A stretch of DNA of 62,281 nucleotides, taken from the NCBI GenBank assembly GCA_944386175.1, contig CALXAB010000005.1, positions 1-62,281 of the forward strand, read 5' to 3'. The notes beneath the pieces are model-generated. The model was not told the DNA's origin and searched no databases. It saw only the letters and a program-made list of their open reading frames with translations. Below, one piece after another: positions 26,076 to 35,628 of the stretch (positions within the stretch are counted from its first letter, which is position 1; each line of letters starts with the position of its first letter). A program made the position numbers and the translations under genes. Source of the stretch: an uncultured Clostridia bacterium (GTDB lineage Bacteria > Bacillota > Clostridia > TANB77 > CAG-508).

Positions 26076-26104
26076 ATTATATATCATTGTTGGTATTTTT
26101 TCAA
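26076..26104 (-). promoter_or_regulatory. Promoter of guaB
   Basis: On the minus strand TTGAAA (26104-26099), 17 bp, TATAAT (26081-26076). This gives a leader of about 28 nt to the ATG at 26042. Confidence 0.65.
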
Positions 26105-26137
26105 CCTATTTAATAAAATTTAACATTTATGTCTTAT

Positions 26138-26165
26138 TTGACATGAATATATATTATGATATAAT
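26138..26165 (+). promoter_or_regulatory. Promoter of the GtrA-like gene
   Basis: TTGACA (26138-26143), 16 bp, TATAAT (26160-26165). Because it overlaps the first possible ATG (26143), the real start must be further downstream. Confidence 0.6.
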
Positions 26166-26196
26166 AAAAAAAATAAATAAGAGGATTGATTTTAAA

Positions 26197-26670
26197 ATGA
26201 AGAATAATGTTGAAAAAATTAAGTTAAGTGAAGTGAAATTAAAAAATCTTAATTTTAAAGTAATAAAAGGATTATATTTTGAGTATAAAGAAGTTATAAG
26301 CTATCTAGTATTTGGCGGATTATCTACAATTGTTAATTTTATCTCATATTTTATTTTTGCTAGAATTGTTGGCATTGGAGAAGTTACTAGTAGTGGTTTG
26401 TCATGGTTTTGTGCCGTTTTATTTGCTTATATAACTAATAAATTATTTGTATTTGAAAGTAAAACCAATAGTAAAAAAGACTTTTTAAAGGAAATATTTT
26501 CTTTCTTTTCTTGTAGAGTACTTTCTGGTATTTTATGTGATGTTGGAACTTTTGCTTTGATGATTAATATTTTTAAAATAAATGATATTGTTGCTAAAAT
26601 TGTTACTCAAATTATGGTTATTATTTTGAATTATGTTCTTAGCAAAGTTATTATTTTTAAGAAAAAATGA
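26197..26670 (+). CDS. GtrA-like membrane protein
   Basis: 157 aa. Four membrane helices begin at about residues 32, 60, 96 and 128. The motif VFGGLSTIVNFISYFIF and the sequence TNKLFVFESKT are typical of GtrA/DPMS family proteins. These help move polyprenyl-phosphate-linked sugars across the membrane for glycan decoration. The start at 26197 follows an AGAGGA site and lies after the promoter. It is the last + strand gene of the window and stands beside the surface-glycan region, for which a role is plausible. Confidence 0.85.
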   Translation: MKNNVEKIKLSEVKLKNLNFKVIKGLYFEYKEVISYLVFGGLSTIVNFISYFIFARIVGIGEVTSSGLSWFCAVLFAYITNKLFVFESKTNSKKDFLKEIFSFFSCRVLSGILCDVGTFALMINIFKINDIVAKIVTQIMVIILNYVLSKVIIFKKK

Positions 26671-26760
26671 TTTCTATTTAATGATGGTGTAAATAGTATA
26701 ATTTTATATTTATCTATCCTGTTTTTTATACTATATTGTTCTGTAAAGTGTACCATTTAT

Positions 26761-26841
26761 GATAGGTAGGTAGGAACAATTTTACTTCATCATGTCTACG
26801 CCACTTTGATTTGAAACAAAATTTTTCCTACCTACCTTATC
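26761..26841. repeat. Inverted repeat with GGTAGGTAGG arms
   Basis: GATAGGTAGGTAGGAA (26761-26776) pairs with the sequence at 26825-26841, with one bulged base; the loop is about 48 nt. It lies between convergent genes and has no T run. It may be a terminator-like structure or a small palindromic insertion. Confidence 0.5.
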
Positions 26842-26898
26842 TATTTGATTTTAATTTGTAGTTAATTTTGATTTTTGGAATATAAGGGCTCAGTGCTA

Positions 26899-28395
26899 CT
26901 AATAAAGTGTGACTCTAGTCCCCAAGTTATGACCTTGGCCACGCGAAGGGAATCCGTATTCGCGATAACTTGCTTTAGTATATTTTTCATTATTGTCTAT
27001 GTGGTCGCCACCTCGTAGATGTCGATATCTGGTGTTTCTGACCTCTAATGTCCACTCTTGTACATTTCCTGCTAGGTCGTATATATTTTTTACTTTATAT
27101 TCTTCCCTTTTTCCTGTTTCTACTGGATCTGATGTACTTGTATCACTATCTCCTGTTCCGTAATTTCCCATTCCTATTGAATTTGTTACATAATATTGTC
27201 CATTTGTTGTATTTACTTCATTTTTTACTTCTCTCATCCATATCATTATTTGATCCCATTGACTTCCCCATATCATACTACTTGTTGTTTCACTATTTGT
27301 TAGCTTTGCATTTTTATATGCTTTTTGCCCTTTATACATTGTATACCATGTTACACTTTTTATATTATCTGTTCCTTTTATCACTGTACATTTGCTCATA
27401 TTTGATGTTTCGTATCTTCCTACCCAAAATCCTCCTTGTTTTTCTACTTTTTCTATCATTGTTTTATATTCTTCTTGCATACTTTCTTCTGTTATATCAC
27501 TATTACTTAAATCATCACTTACAACTCCTGGTTCTCTATAAGTTGATGATGTTATATTATCTAGTGGAGTTACTGTTACTACTCCATTTTCTTCTTTAAA
27601 ATTATATAATATTCCACTATATTTTCCATCTGCTTTTTTTATTGCCATTGGGTATTTACTTGGTCCATTTGTTGGACTTGTAATATTTGAAACATAGTTT
27701 TTCAAACTTGTATATTTTTCTGTATCTGTACTTCCTTTTATTTCTTTTCCTTCTTCTATTATTGCTGTTTCTTTATCTACTGGTATCCATACAAATTGGT
27801 CATATTTTTCTTGTACATCTAATATACCGTTAGAATTTGTATCTGCATTCCAATCTTTTATTTCTTCTCCATTTGTTATATATATTACAAGCCCATCTTC
27901 TACACTTTCATATTCTCCTGGTATATTTGATATTGTTGCTCCTCCTGGAATTGTTACTGGATATTCTCCTATTTTTATGTCTGTATCTGTATCGTAATAT
28001 TTTCCATTTACTGGTATATATTCTTCTACACGTCCATCTTTATTTACTATATATTTTCTTCCACTATTTGTATATTTTACTGTAAATGGTCCTGTTCCAC
28101 TTAGCTCATAATCTACATCTCTTTTTCCTATATAGTTTGTTAATTCTTTGTCTAAATTTTCTTCGGTAATTTCTCCTCTTTTGTCATCTCCCATTGCTTT
28201 TACGGCTGATAGTTCTACTTTTTCTTTCTCTTCTCCTATTTCTGTACTTGTTTTTGCTGTTGTCGCTTCATTTAGTAATCCATTTTCTCCTGTTAACATT
28301 GCTATACTTACTCCTGCTAATATCAATAACACTACTATTGTTATTACTAATGCTATTAATGTTATTCCTCTTTTACATTTTTGTATCTTTTTCAT
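26899..28395 (-). CDS. Pilin-like protein fused to a formylglycine-generating-enzyme-like domain
   Basis: 498 aa. The N-terminus KKIQKCKRGITLIALVITIV is a prepilin signal: a basic leader, then G-I-T-L-I and a hydrophobic helix, cut by a prepilin peptidase. LAGVSIAMLTGENGLL and a coiled region follow, common in clostridial surface pilin-like proteins. The C-terminal part (about 310-498) has the FGE-sulfatase/SUMF1-like pattern: FWVGRYETSN, a Trp-rich core, YDLAGNVQEWT, HLRGGDH and a final GTRVTLY. Lectin-like or FGE folds of this kind are used as variable binding domains in surface proteins. No copper-binding cysteine pair is seen, so enzymatic function is doubtful. Confidence 0.8.
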   Translation of the reverse strand: MKKIQKCKRGITLIALVITIVVLLILAGVSIAMLTGENGLLNEATTAKTSTEIGEEKEKVELSAVKAMGDDKRGEITEENLDKELTNYIGKRDVDYELSGTGPFTVKYTNSGRKYIVNKDGRVEEYIPVNGKYYDTDTDIKIGEYPVTIPGGATISNIPGEYESVEDGLVIYITNGEEIKDWNADTNSNGILDVQEKYDQFVWIPVDKETAIIEEGKEIKGSTDTEKYTSLKNYVSNITSPTNGPSKYPMAIKKADGKYSGILYNFKEENGVVTVTPLDNITSSTYREPGVVSDDLSNSDITEESMQEEYKTMIEKVEKQGGFWVGRYETSNMSKCTVIKGTDNIKSVTWYTMYKGQKAYKNAKLTNSETTSSMIWGSQWDQIMIWMREVKNEVNTTNGQYYVTNSIGMGNYGTGDSDTSTSDPVETGKREEYKVKNIYDLAGNVQEWTLEVRNTRYRHLRGGDHIDNNEKYTKASYREYGFPSRGQGHNLGTRVTLY

Positions 28396-28515
28396 TATAT
28401 CTCTCCTTTTGTATTCTTTATATATTAAAGATTTTCATTAATTCTATATAGCATTTCCTTTTTTCTTTTACTTATTCCTATATTAGATATTTTTCTTTTA
28501 TTTTTTAGTGTATTT

Positions 28516-29484
28516 TTAATTCAACCATTCTGGATTTTCTAAATACCAATCAATTGTTTTTACAATTCCTTCTTCAAATGTTGTTTTAGGTTCCCAGCCT
28601 AATTCATTTTTTATTTTTGTTGGATCTATTGCATATCTATAATCATGTCCTTTTCTGTCTTCTACATATTCTATTAAATCTTCTGATTTTCCTAATCTTT
28701 GTAAAATCAATTTCACTATTTGTATATTTCTTCTTTCATTATGTCCACCTATATTATATCTTTCTCCTGATCTACCATTATGAAATACTAAATCTATAGC
28801 TTCACAGTGATCTTCTACATATAACCAGTCTCTAATATTTTTTCCTGTTCCATATACTGGTAATTTTTCGTCTTTTAATGCTAATTTAATCATATGTGGA
28901 ATTAGTTTTTCATTATGTTGATATGGTCCATAGTTATTTGAACAATTTGTTACATTAACATTCATTTTATATGTTTCTTTATATGCTAATGCTATTAAAT
29001 CAGAACTTGCTTTTGATGATGAATATGGACTACTTGGCTTGATTGGTGATGTTTCTGTAAAATATCCTTCTTCTCCTAATGACCCATATACTTCATCTGT
29101 TGATATATGTACAAATTTGTTATCACTTCCCTCTCCCCATTTTTGTTTTGCTGTTTCTAATAGTGTATGTGTTCCTATTACATTTGTTTGTGTGAATACA
29201 AATGGGTTTTTTATGCTATTATCTACATGTGATTCTGCTGCAAAATGAATTACACCATTTATATCGTATTTATCAAAAATATCTTTCATTTTTTCAAAAT
29301 CACATATATCTGCTTGGATAAATGTTATTTTATCTTGCACTTTCTTTAGATTTGCTAAATTTCCTGCATATGTTAATTTGTCTACTACTATTACATTATA
29401 ATCTGGATGTTTGTTTACAAAATATTCTGCAAAGTTTGCTCCTATAAACCCTGCTGCTCCTGTTACTAATACATTTTTACTCAT
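28516..29484 (-). CDS. rfbB: dTDP-glucose 4,6-dehydratase
   Basis: 322 aa extended SDR enzyme. NAD binding is at GAAGFIGANFAEYFV and catalysis at TDEVYG and YSSSKASSD (Tyr-x3-Lys). It makes dTDP-4-keto-6-deoxyglucose in dTDP-L-rhamnose synthesis. Last gene of the rfb cluster, 48 bp beyond the HD-domain gene. Confidence 0.96.
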   Translation of the reverse strand: MSKNVLVTGAAGFIGANFAEYFVNKHPDYNVIVVDKLTYAGNLANLKKVQDKITFIQADICDFEKMKDIFDKYDINGVIHFAAESHVDNSIKNPFVFTQTNVIGTHTLLETAKQKWGEGSDNKFVHISTDEVYGSLGEEGYFTETSPIKPSSPYSSSKASSDLIALAYKETYKMNVNVTNCSNNYGPYQHNEKLIPHMIKLALKDEKLPVYGTGKNIRDWLYVEDHCEAIDLVFHNGRSGERYNIGGHNERRNIQIVKLILQRLGKSEDLIEYVEDRKGHDYRYAIDPTKIKNELGWEPKTTFEEGIVKTIDWYLENPEWLN

Positions 29485-29532
29485 TTTATATCTTTCCTCC
29501 CTTAATGTTTTCTTGATTATAGAAAATTTAAA

Positions 29533-30324
29533 TTATTTTATAACCTTCATTTCTTTTAATTTTTTATTTATATATTCCATTGATATTATAGCTATTTCAT
29601 TTAATTTTTCTTTAGTGTAGTTGTCTTGACAGTTTAATCTTTTTACTAGTTTATTAATATAATCATTGTCTTTTATTAGCTTTAAACTTTCACTAAAATT
29701 TAACGTATATATATGGGCAATTATTGCTACAATTATATCCATATCATTTTTAGCTTTATCATACTCTAATAATCTTTCTTCTTTAAAACTTTCATAAAAA
29801 TATGGTGTTAATATTTCTTTTGATATATCTTTAGTTCCGAATTTTCCGAAATCTTCAATTTTCTGTTCTAATAGCCCTCTAAATATATCTATATTATCAG
29901 CATCTCTTATAATTTGGGTATATAATAACTCTTTATTAGTTAAACCTTTTTCAATACGCAATTTATTATGATTTTGTATAGATTTATATATTATAGAATC
30001 ATATTTATCATCTTCTATATATTTTCTGATAAGCTTATCTGCATACAAAACTTCTAATCCTTTACTTGCATGATCAACTGTTTCTCTATCATTAAAACTA
30101 TTATATAATCTAACTTGTTCAAATCTGCCTATATCATGTAATAAACCTATTAATTCAGCTAAATTTTGTTCTTCTTGATTTAATCCTATATTTTTTGCTA
30201 TTATTTTTGAGTTTTCAGCTACATGATATGTATGTATAATTTTTAAGTTTATTCTTCCATTTTTGACATCATAATTTGATACATACTGCTTAAAAAATTC
30301 TTTTGCTTTTATTATATTTATCAT
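29533..30324 (-). CDS. HD-domain hydrolase inserted in the rfb cluster
   Basis: 263 aa from the ATG at 30324, which has GAGGAG 6 bp ahead; a longer frame would overlap rfbC. The HD metal site is visible as KIIHTYHVAENS, LLHDIGRFEQ and VDHAS, then RDADNIDIF. It is a phosphohydrolase of the HD superfamily acting on a nucleotide or other phosphate; the substrate cannot be told. It lies between rfbC and rfbB, 14 bp from rfbC, so it is cotranscribed with the rhamnose genes. Confidence 0.85.
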   Translation of the reverse strand: MINIIKAKEFFKQYVSNYDVKNGRINLKIIHTYHVAENSKIIAKNIGLNQEEQNLAELIGLLHDIGRFEQVRLYNSFNDRETVDHASKGLEVLYADKLIRKYIEDDKYDSIIYKSIQNHNKLRIEKGLTNKELLYTQIIRDADNIDIFRGLLEQKIEDFGKFGTKDISKEILTPYFYESFKEERLLEYDKAKNDMDIIVAIIAHIYTLNFSESLKLIKDNDYINKLVKRLNCQDNYTKEKLNEIAIISMEYINKKLKEMKVIK

Positions 30325-30338
30325 TTTTATCTCCTCTT

Positions 30339-30929
30339 TTACGGACGCATCCCCAAATTGGTAAATAGGTCTGTGTTTTTTAATTCTGCTAATGATGGCC
30401 ATTTTCCGTCTTTTTCTGATGTTAGTATTTCTTCTGGTTTTAGTCCTTCCATTGGCCATTTTATTCCTACTTCTGGATCATCCCATTTTAGCCCACCTTC
30501 TGCTTCATGATTATATATGTCATCACATTTATAGGTGAATTCTGCTTCGTCTGATAATACTAAAAATCCATGTGCAAATCCTCTTGGTATCATAAACATT
30601 TTTTTATTTTCTTCTGTTAGTATTACTCCTTCCCATTTTCCATATGTCTTACTTCCTGGTCTTAAGTCTACTGCAACGTCAAATACTTCTCCTTTTATAC
30701 ATCTTACTAATTTTGCTTGTGTATTTTCTTTTTGAAAGTGTAAACCTCTTAATACTCCTTTTTTTGATTTTGATTGATTGTCTTGTACAAAGTTGTAGTT
30801 TAATCCTATTTCTTCAAATTCTTTTTGTGCATATGTTTCCATGAAATATCCTCTGTTATCTCCAAATACTGTTGGTTCTATTACATATACTCCTTCAATA
30901 CTTGTTTCTATTTTTTTGAATTTTCCCAT
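30339..30929 (-). CDS. rfbC: dTDP-4-dehydrorhamnose 3,5-epimerase
   Basis: 196 aa cupin-fold epimerase. Signature segments are GVYVIEPTVFGDNRGYFMET, VQDNQSKSKKGVLRGLHFQ (with the catalytic His) and DVAVDLRPGSKTYGKW. Third enzyme of dTDP-rhamnose synthesis, lying 20-30 bp after rfbA. Confidence 0.96.
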   Translation of the reverse strand: MGKFKKIETSIEGVYVIEPTVFGDNRGYFMETYAQKEFEEIGLNYNFVQDNQSKSKKGVLRGLHFQKENTQAKLVRCIKGEVFDVAVDLRPGSKTYGKWEGVILTEENKKMFMIPRGFAHGFLVLSDEAEFTYKCDDIYNHEAEGGLKWDDPEVGIKWPMEGLKPEEILTSEKDGKWPSLAELKNTDLFTNLGMRP

Positions 30930-30958
30930 TTTTTGTCTTCTTCCTTTCTTTTTAGTTT

Positions 30959-31849
30959 TTATTCTTCTCCAAATTTATTTTCTGCTAAGTCTTTTAAATA
31001 TTTTCCATAATCTGTTTTCATGTATTTTTGTGCTAGCTCTAATAATTGTTCTGCATTTATCCACCCATGTTTATATGCAATTTCTTCTGGGCAACATACT
31101 TGCAAACCTTGTCTTTTTTCTATCGTTTGCACAAAACTTGCTGTTTCTAATAATGCATCATGTGTTCCTGTATCAAACCATGTCATTCCTCTTCCTAATT
31201 TTTCAACTTTTAATTTTCCTAGTTTCATATATTCATCATTTACTGATGTTATCTCTAATTCTCCTCTTGCTGATGGTTTAACATTTTTTGCTATTTCTAT
31301 AACTTCATTTGTATAAAAATATAATCCTGGAACTGCATAATTTGATTTTGGATTCTCTGGTTTTTCTTCTATTGATATTGCTTTTCCTTCTTTGTCTATT
31401 TCTACAACTCCATATGCTCTTGGGTCTTTTACATAATACCCAAAAATTGTTGCTTCATCTTCTCTGTTATTTGCTGCTATTACTTTTTCTGCAAAATGCT
31501 CACCATAGAACATATTGTCTCCTAATATCATTGCAACATTGTCTTGCCCTATAAATTCTTCTCCTATTATAAAAGCTTCTGCTAATCCATTAGGTTTTTC
31601 TTGAATTTTATACTCAAAACTCATTCCCCATTGTTTCCCATCACCTAATAATTCCTTAAATGTTATTATATCTCTTGGTGTTGATATTATTAGTACTTCT
31701 CTTATTCCTGCTTGCATTAATACCGATAATGGGTAATATATCATTGGTTTGTCATATACTGGCATTATTTGTTTTGATATTGCAAGTGTTAATGGATATA
31801 ATCTTGTTCCACTACCTCCTGCTAAAATTATCCCTTTTCTATTTTTCAT
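30959..31849 (-). CDS. rfbA: Glucose-1-phosphate thymidylyltransferase
   Basis: About 296 aa. The nucleotidyltransferase signature [16 protein letters not shown] is followed by [16 protein letters not shown] and the metal-binding LGDNMFYG. It makes dTDP-glucose. The start MKNRKGI is chosen for its AAAGGA site 8 bp ahead; the ATG nine bases upstream overlaps that site. A 116-bp repeat lies between this gene and rfbD. Confidence 0.96.
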   Translation of the reverse strand: MKNRKGIILAGGSGTRLYPLTLAISKQIMPVYDKPMIYYPLSVLMQAGIREVLIISTPRDIITFKELLGDGKQWGMSFEYKIQEKPNGLAEAFIIGEEFIGQDNVAMILGDNMFYGEHFAEKVIAANNREDEATIFGYYVKDPRAYGVVEIDKEGKAISIEEKPENPKSNYAVPGLYFYTNEVIEIAKNVKPSARGELEITSVNDEYMKLGKLKVEKLGRGMTWFDTGTHDALLETASFVQTIEKRQGLQVCCPEEIAYKHGWINAEQLLELAQKYMKTDYGKYLKDLAENKFGEE

Positions 31850-31889
31850 TTTTCTCATCCTTTCCTAAAATTTAATTCTTTATAATTGA

Positions 31890-32005
31890 AAAAGAATTAA
31901 ATTTTGGCTAGGCAAACAAATTTGAAATTTATGAGACGTACTTTTTGTACGTTGATTAAATTTCAAATGAAGTTTAACAACGCCAAAATTGTAATTATTT
32001 TTCAA
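31890..32005 (-). repeat. 116-bp palindromic repeat, copy 1
   Basis: About 96% identical (5 differences) to 42492-42607. The ends are inverted: AATTAAATTTTGGC with GCCAAAATTGTAATT. A middle stem TTTGAAATTT/AAATTTCAAA and an inner CGTAC/GTACG hairpin with a five-T loop are nested inside. It lies between rfbD and rfbA in the operon. Size, terminal inverted repeats and lack of coding suggest a MITE or a repeated RNA hairpin. Confidence 0.8.
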
Positions 32006-32006
32006 G

Positions 32007-32870
32007 TTATAATTTTCCTTCTTCTTTTAAATATCTTTTTAATCCATCTTCCCATTCTGGAACTTCTATTCCTTGTTCTTTTAATTTATCTTTTGACATT
32101 TGAGAATTTTTAGGTCTTTTAGCTTGTGTGATTTTCATCATTTCTATATATTTTTCTGTTGATACTGGATTTACTTTGCAAATAATTCCTGCATATTCAA
32201 ATATTGCTTTTGTAAAGTCATACCATGTTGTAAATCCTTCATTTGTTGCATGATATATTCCATAAGGTATTTTTTTCTCTATAGCTTGCCCTATGAAGTT
32301 TGCTAAATCTTCTGCATATGTAGGTGAACCATGTTGGTCATTTACTACACTTATCTCGTCTTTTGCTTCTCCTAGTTTTAACATTGTTCTTACAAAATTG
32401 TTTCCATCTCCATATAGCCATGCTGTTCTAAATATGTAGTATTTATCTGTGTTTTGTTTGATATTTTCTTCTCCATGTAATTTTGTTATTCCATATGATG
32501 TAACAGGTTGCTTAGGGTCATCTTCTTTGTATTCTTTTGAAATATCTAAATCTCCTCCAAACACATAGTCTGTGCTTATATGTACTAATACACTATTATT
32601 TTCTTTTGCTGCTTTTGCTAAGTTTTTTGGTCCATCTGCATTTATTTTTTCTACTATTTCTCCTGCTGTTTCTGCTTTATCTACTGCTGTATATGCTGCA
32701 CAGTTTATAATATATTCTGGTTTTATTCTTGTTATAAATTCCATTACGGCTTTTTCATCTGTTATGTCTAAATCATCTACATCTGTGCATATTAGTTCAT
32801 TTTCTTTTTCTAGTCTTTTTTTTACTGATTTTGCAAGCATTCCATTTGCTCCTGTAATTAATATTTTCAT
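32007..32870 (-). CDS. rfbD: dTDP-4-dehydrorhamnose reductase
   Basis: 287 aa SDR. It has TGANGMLAKSVKKRL for NAD(P)H binding, the DYVFGG stretch and Tyr/Lys in SYGITKLHGE. Last step to dTDP-L-rhamnose. It is the promoter-proximal rfb gene (order rfbD, rfbA, rfbC, HD gene, rfbB). A TTGTAC-17-TATTAT promoter may sit between the terminator of the upstream gene and the AGGAGG site. Confidence 0.96.
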   Translation of the reverse strand: MKILITGANGMLAKSVKKRLEKENELICTDVDDLDITDEKAVMEFITRIKPEYIINCAAYTAVDKAETAGEIVEKINADGPKNLAKAAKENNSVLVHISTDYVFGGDLDISKEYKEDDPKQPVTSYGITKLHGEENIKQNTDKYYIFRTAWLYGDGNNFVRTMLKLGEAKDEISVVNDQHGSPTYAEDLANFIGQAIEKKIPYGIYHATNEGFTTWYDFTKAIFEYAGIICKVNPVSTEKYIEMMKITQAKRPKNSQMSKDKLKEQGIEVPEWEDGLKRYLKEEGKL

Positions 32871-32939
32871 TATTTCATTTACCTCCTAATTTTTATTATT
32901 TTTCCTTCATTAAAATACGCTTATATAATATCATTTAAA

Positions 32940-32975
32940 TAAGAAAAGTACAAGGGGTTCTTGTACTCTTTTTTG
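32940..32975. terminator. Terminator after the GH73-like hydrolase gene
   Basis: AGTACAAG (32947-32954) and CTTGTACT (32960-32967) form a perfect 8-bp stem with T runs on both sides. It separates the hydrolase gene from the rfb cluster. Confidence 0.7.
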
Positions 32976-33013
32976 GCTTTTTCATTTAGTTTATTCGATA
33001 TAAAATCACTTTT

Positions 33014-35605
33014 TTATGTATTAGGTCTTGCACAAGGAGTTGATGGCATATTTTCATAAACTGGTATTAAAAATTCATAAGGATAATCTAATAGTCCTCC
33101 TTTTTCAAGACTTTTTGCTGTATTATATCCTTCATCATTTGCTGCTCTAATATTTTGCATATATTGGCTTGAGCCATATGGTTGTTTTATTACATTAAAT
33201 TTTTCAAAATATTTTGTATTTTGTCCCTTGCTCAAATAATTATTATAAATCCATTCTGCTGTTCCATCTATACAAAATTGTGGTGTAAACCAATGATGAT
33301 TATATGCATATGCTGCACCATTATTTTTTATTTCTTCACTGGTACTTCCTGTTGCCCCAATATTTGCATAATTATATACTGTTCTTCCATTATATGTATA
33401 TCCATTCACACACCATCCTGATGTTCCTTGTTCTAATAACATTCTTGATGCTAAATGGAAAGCACTAACATTGTGATTTATAGATGCATTTACTATATCA
33501 TTAACATAGTTTTGTAAAAATGTTTCATTTGTCATACTTGATACATTACCAACAGTATCAATTGATGACCTAGCTAAATTCTGGAATTGAAAAACATAAT
33601 ATTGGTCTAAACTATTACGTGGATCCATCATATATGCTATTGCTGCTCTTGATGCCTTATACCAACCACCCTGATATGTATTTTGATCTGAAGAATCTCT
33701 CCAATCACCAGTTGCTTGAGTTAAACTATAAGGTTCTTTATTTTCTTCATTACCTGCATATCCACTTTCAATATCTAAAGCATTATTCCAATCTAATCCT
33801 GTATAAACTAATTTTATTGTCCAATTTGGATGTTGATTTTGTAATTGTTGCAATAGTGTTTTATATCCTGGATATTTTGATTCATCTAAATCAGAAAAAT
33901 TAGAATTGTTTGTTAAAGATATTGTAATTCTTACTGTTGTTACATTTCCATATATATCTTCTACATCTGTTGTATAATCTTCACTTGCCCCAAATGTTTT
34001 TGTATAACTTAATTTATCTTCACTTAATGTCCATGATGGTTTTGTATCTTTTAGTGGCTCATTTGAATGCATTATTGCTGTTACTGTATTGTTAGCATTT
34101 CTAATATATTCTACTGTAATAGTTGGTGCAATTGTTGTTACTTCAATTTTTACAGTAATACTATGACCATATATATCCTCTACATTTGTTTCATATACAT
34201 CATTTACTCCAAATGTTTTTGTATAGCTTAATTTATCTGCACTTAATGTCCATGTTGGTTTTGTGTCTTTTAATTGACTATTTGAATGCATTATTGCTGT
34301 TACTGTTTTATTAGCATTTTTTATATATTCAACTGTAATATTTAGCATAATTTCTGTTATTTTAATTGTTACTGTTGTAACATTTCCATCTAAAGCTTCT
34401 ACTTCAGTTTCATATATATCATTTGCTCCAAATGTTTTTGTGTATGTTAATTTATCTGCACTTAGTGTCCATGTTGGTTTTGTGTGTTTTAATTCCCTAT
34501 TTGAATGCATTATTGCTGTTACTGTATTATCATCATTTTTCTTATATTCAACTGTAACTTTAAATGGATTTACAGTATCTATTTGATTAATTGTTATTCT
34601 TACTGTCACAACATTTCCATATATATCTTCTACATCTGTTGTATAATCCTCATTTGCACCAAATGTTTTTGTATAGCTTAATTTATCTGCACTTAATGTC
34701 CATGATGGTTTTGTATCTTTTAATTCTTCACTTGAATGCATTATTGCTGTTACTGTATTATTATTGTTCTTTATGTATTCTACTGTAATAACTGGTATAA
34801 TTTGCGTTATTTCAAGTTTCACTGTTATTACATTTCCATCTATGTCTTCTACTGGTGTATCATATATATCATTTGCACCAAATGTTTTTGTATATGTTAA
34901 CTTGTCTTGACTTAATGTCCATGTTGGTTTTGTGTGTTTTAATTCTCTATTTGAATGCATGATTGCTGTTATTGTATTATCATCGTTTTTTCTATATTCT
35001 ACATTAATATTAAAAGGCTCTTGAGTAACTATTTGATTAATTGTTATTCTTACTGTTACAACATTTCCATATATATCTTCCACATCTGTTGTATAATCCT
35101 CATTTGCACCAAATGTTTTTGTATAGCTTAATTTATCTTGGCTTAGTGTCCATGATGGTTTTGTATCTTTCAATTGTTCAGTTGAGTACATTATTGCTGT
35201 TACTGTATTATTATTGTTCTTTATGTATTCTACTGTAATAACTGGTATAATTTGCGTTATTTCAAGTTTCACTGTTATTACATTTCCATCTATGTCTTCT
35301 ACTGGTGTATCATATATATCATTTGCACCAAATGTTTTTGTATATGTTAATTTGTCCTGGCTTAATGTCCATGATGGTTTTGTGTGTTTTAATTCATTAT
35401 TTGAATGCATATTTACTGTTACTGTATTATTTTGTGCATTATATTTATATTCTACATTTATTTCTAAGTTATTATTTTTTGCTTGAACCGTATCAATATT
35501 AGTACTTATTGCTTCCGCATAAGAAATAATATTTAAATTACAAAATAATACTATTATCATTATTACTAATATGGTTTGTTTGATATAACCTTTTTTATTA
35601 ATCAT
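33014..35605 (-). CDS. Secreted glucosaminidase (GH73-like) with seven surface repeats
   Basis: 863 aa. A signal peptide (about 1-32, ending SYAEA) is followed by seven repeats of about 73 residues (about 45-570). Each has a VEY strand, (H/Y)S..(E/Q)LK(D/H)TKP, then (S/T)WTLS.DKL.YTKTFG and VED..GN..TV. The C-terminal 290 residues are a beta-N-acetylglucosaminidase of the LytD/GH73 type, with PNWTIKLVYTGLDWNNALD, SRMLLEQGT (catalytic Glu) and YNYANIGATG. It cuts the glycan chains of peptidoglycan. The repeats form probable Ig-like beta domains and are shared with the two hydrolases at 35629 and 55595. DNA of alternate repeats is nearly identical, indicating recent duplication of repeat pairs. 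Confidence 0.9.
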   Translation of the reverse strand: MINKKGYIKQTILVIMIIVLFCNLNIISYAEAISTNIDTVQAKNNNLEINVEYKYNAQNNTVTVNMHSNNELKHTKPSWTLSQDKLTYTKTFGANDIYDTPVEDIDGNVITVKLEITQIIPVITVEYIKNNNNTVTAIMYSTEQLKDTKPSWTLSQDKLSYTKTFGANEDYTTDVEDIYGNVVTVRITINQIVTQEPFNINVEYRKNDDNTITAIMHSNRELKHTKPTWTLSQDKLTYTKTFGANDIYDTPVEDIDGNVITVKLEITQIIPVITVEYIKNNNNTVTAIMHSSEELKDTKPSWTLSADKLSYTKTFGANEDYTTDVEDIYGNVVTVRITINQIDTVNPFKVTVEYKKNDDNTVTAIMHSNRELKHTKPTWTLSADKLTYTKTFGANDIYETEVEALDGNVTTVTIKITEIMLNITVEYIKNANKTVTAIMHSNSQLKDTKPTWTLSADKLSYTKTFGVNDVYETNVEDIYGHSITVKIEVTTIAPTITVEYIRNANNTVTAIMHSNEPLKDTKPSWTLSEDKLSYTKTFGASEDYTTDVEDIYGNVTTVRITISLTNNSNFSDLDESKYPGYKTLLQQLQNQHPNWTIKLVYTGLDWNNALDIESGYAGNEENKEPYSLTQATGDWRDSSDQNTYQGGWYKASRAAIAYMMDPRNSLDQYYVFQFQNLARSSIDTVGNVSSMTNETFLQNYVNDIVNASINHNVSAFHLASRMLLEQGTSGWCVNGYTYNGRTVYNYANIGATGSTSEEIKNNGAAYAYNHHWFTPQFCIDGTAEWIYNNYLSKGQNTKYFEKFNVIKQPYGSSQYMQNIRAANDEGYNTAKSLEKGGLLDYPYEFLIPVYENMPSTPCARPNT

Positions 35606-35628
35606 ATTTTTACCTCTTTTTCCATATT

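Noticed and set aside
27048..28451. Leu-rich + strand ORFs opposite the pilin, glycan and hydrolase genes
   Set aside because: They are antisense shadows with Leu/Phe/Tyr-rich low-complexity translation and no start signals; the minus-strand genes carry recognisable domains.
30325..30459. 45-residue N-terminal extension of the HD protein
   Set aside because: It overlaps rfbC out of frame and has no ribosome binding site; the ATG at 30324 has a clear GAGGAG.
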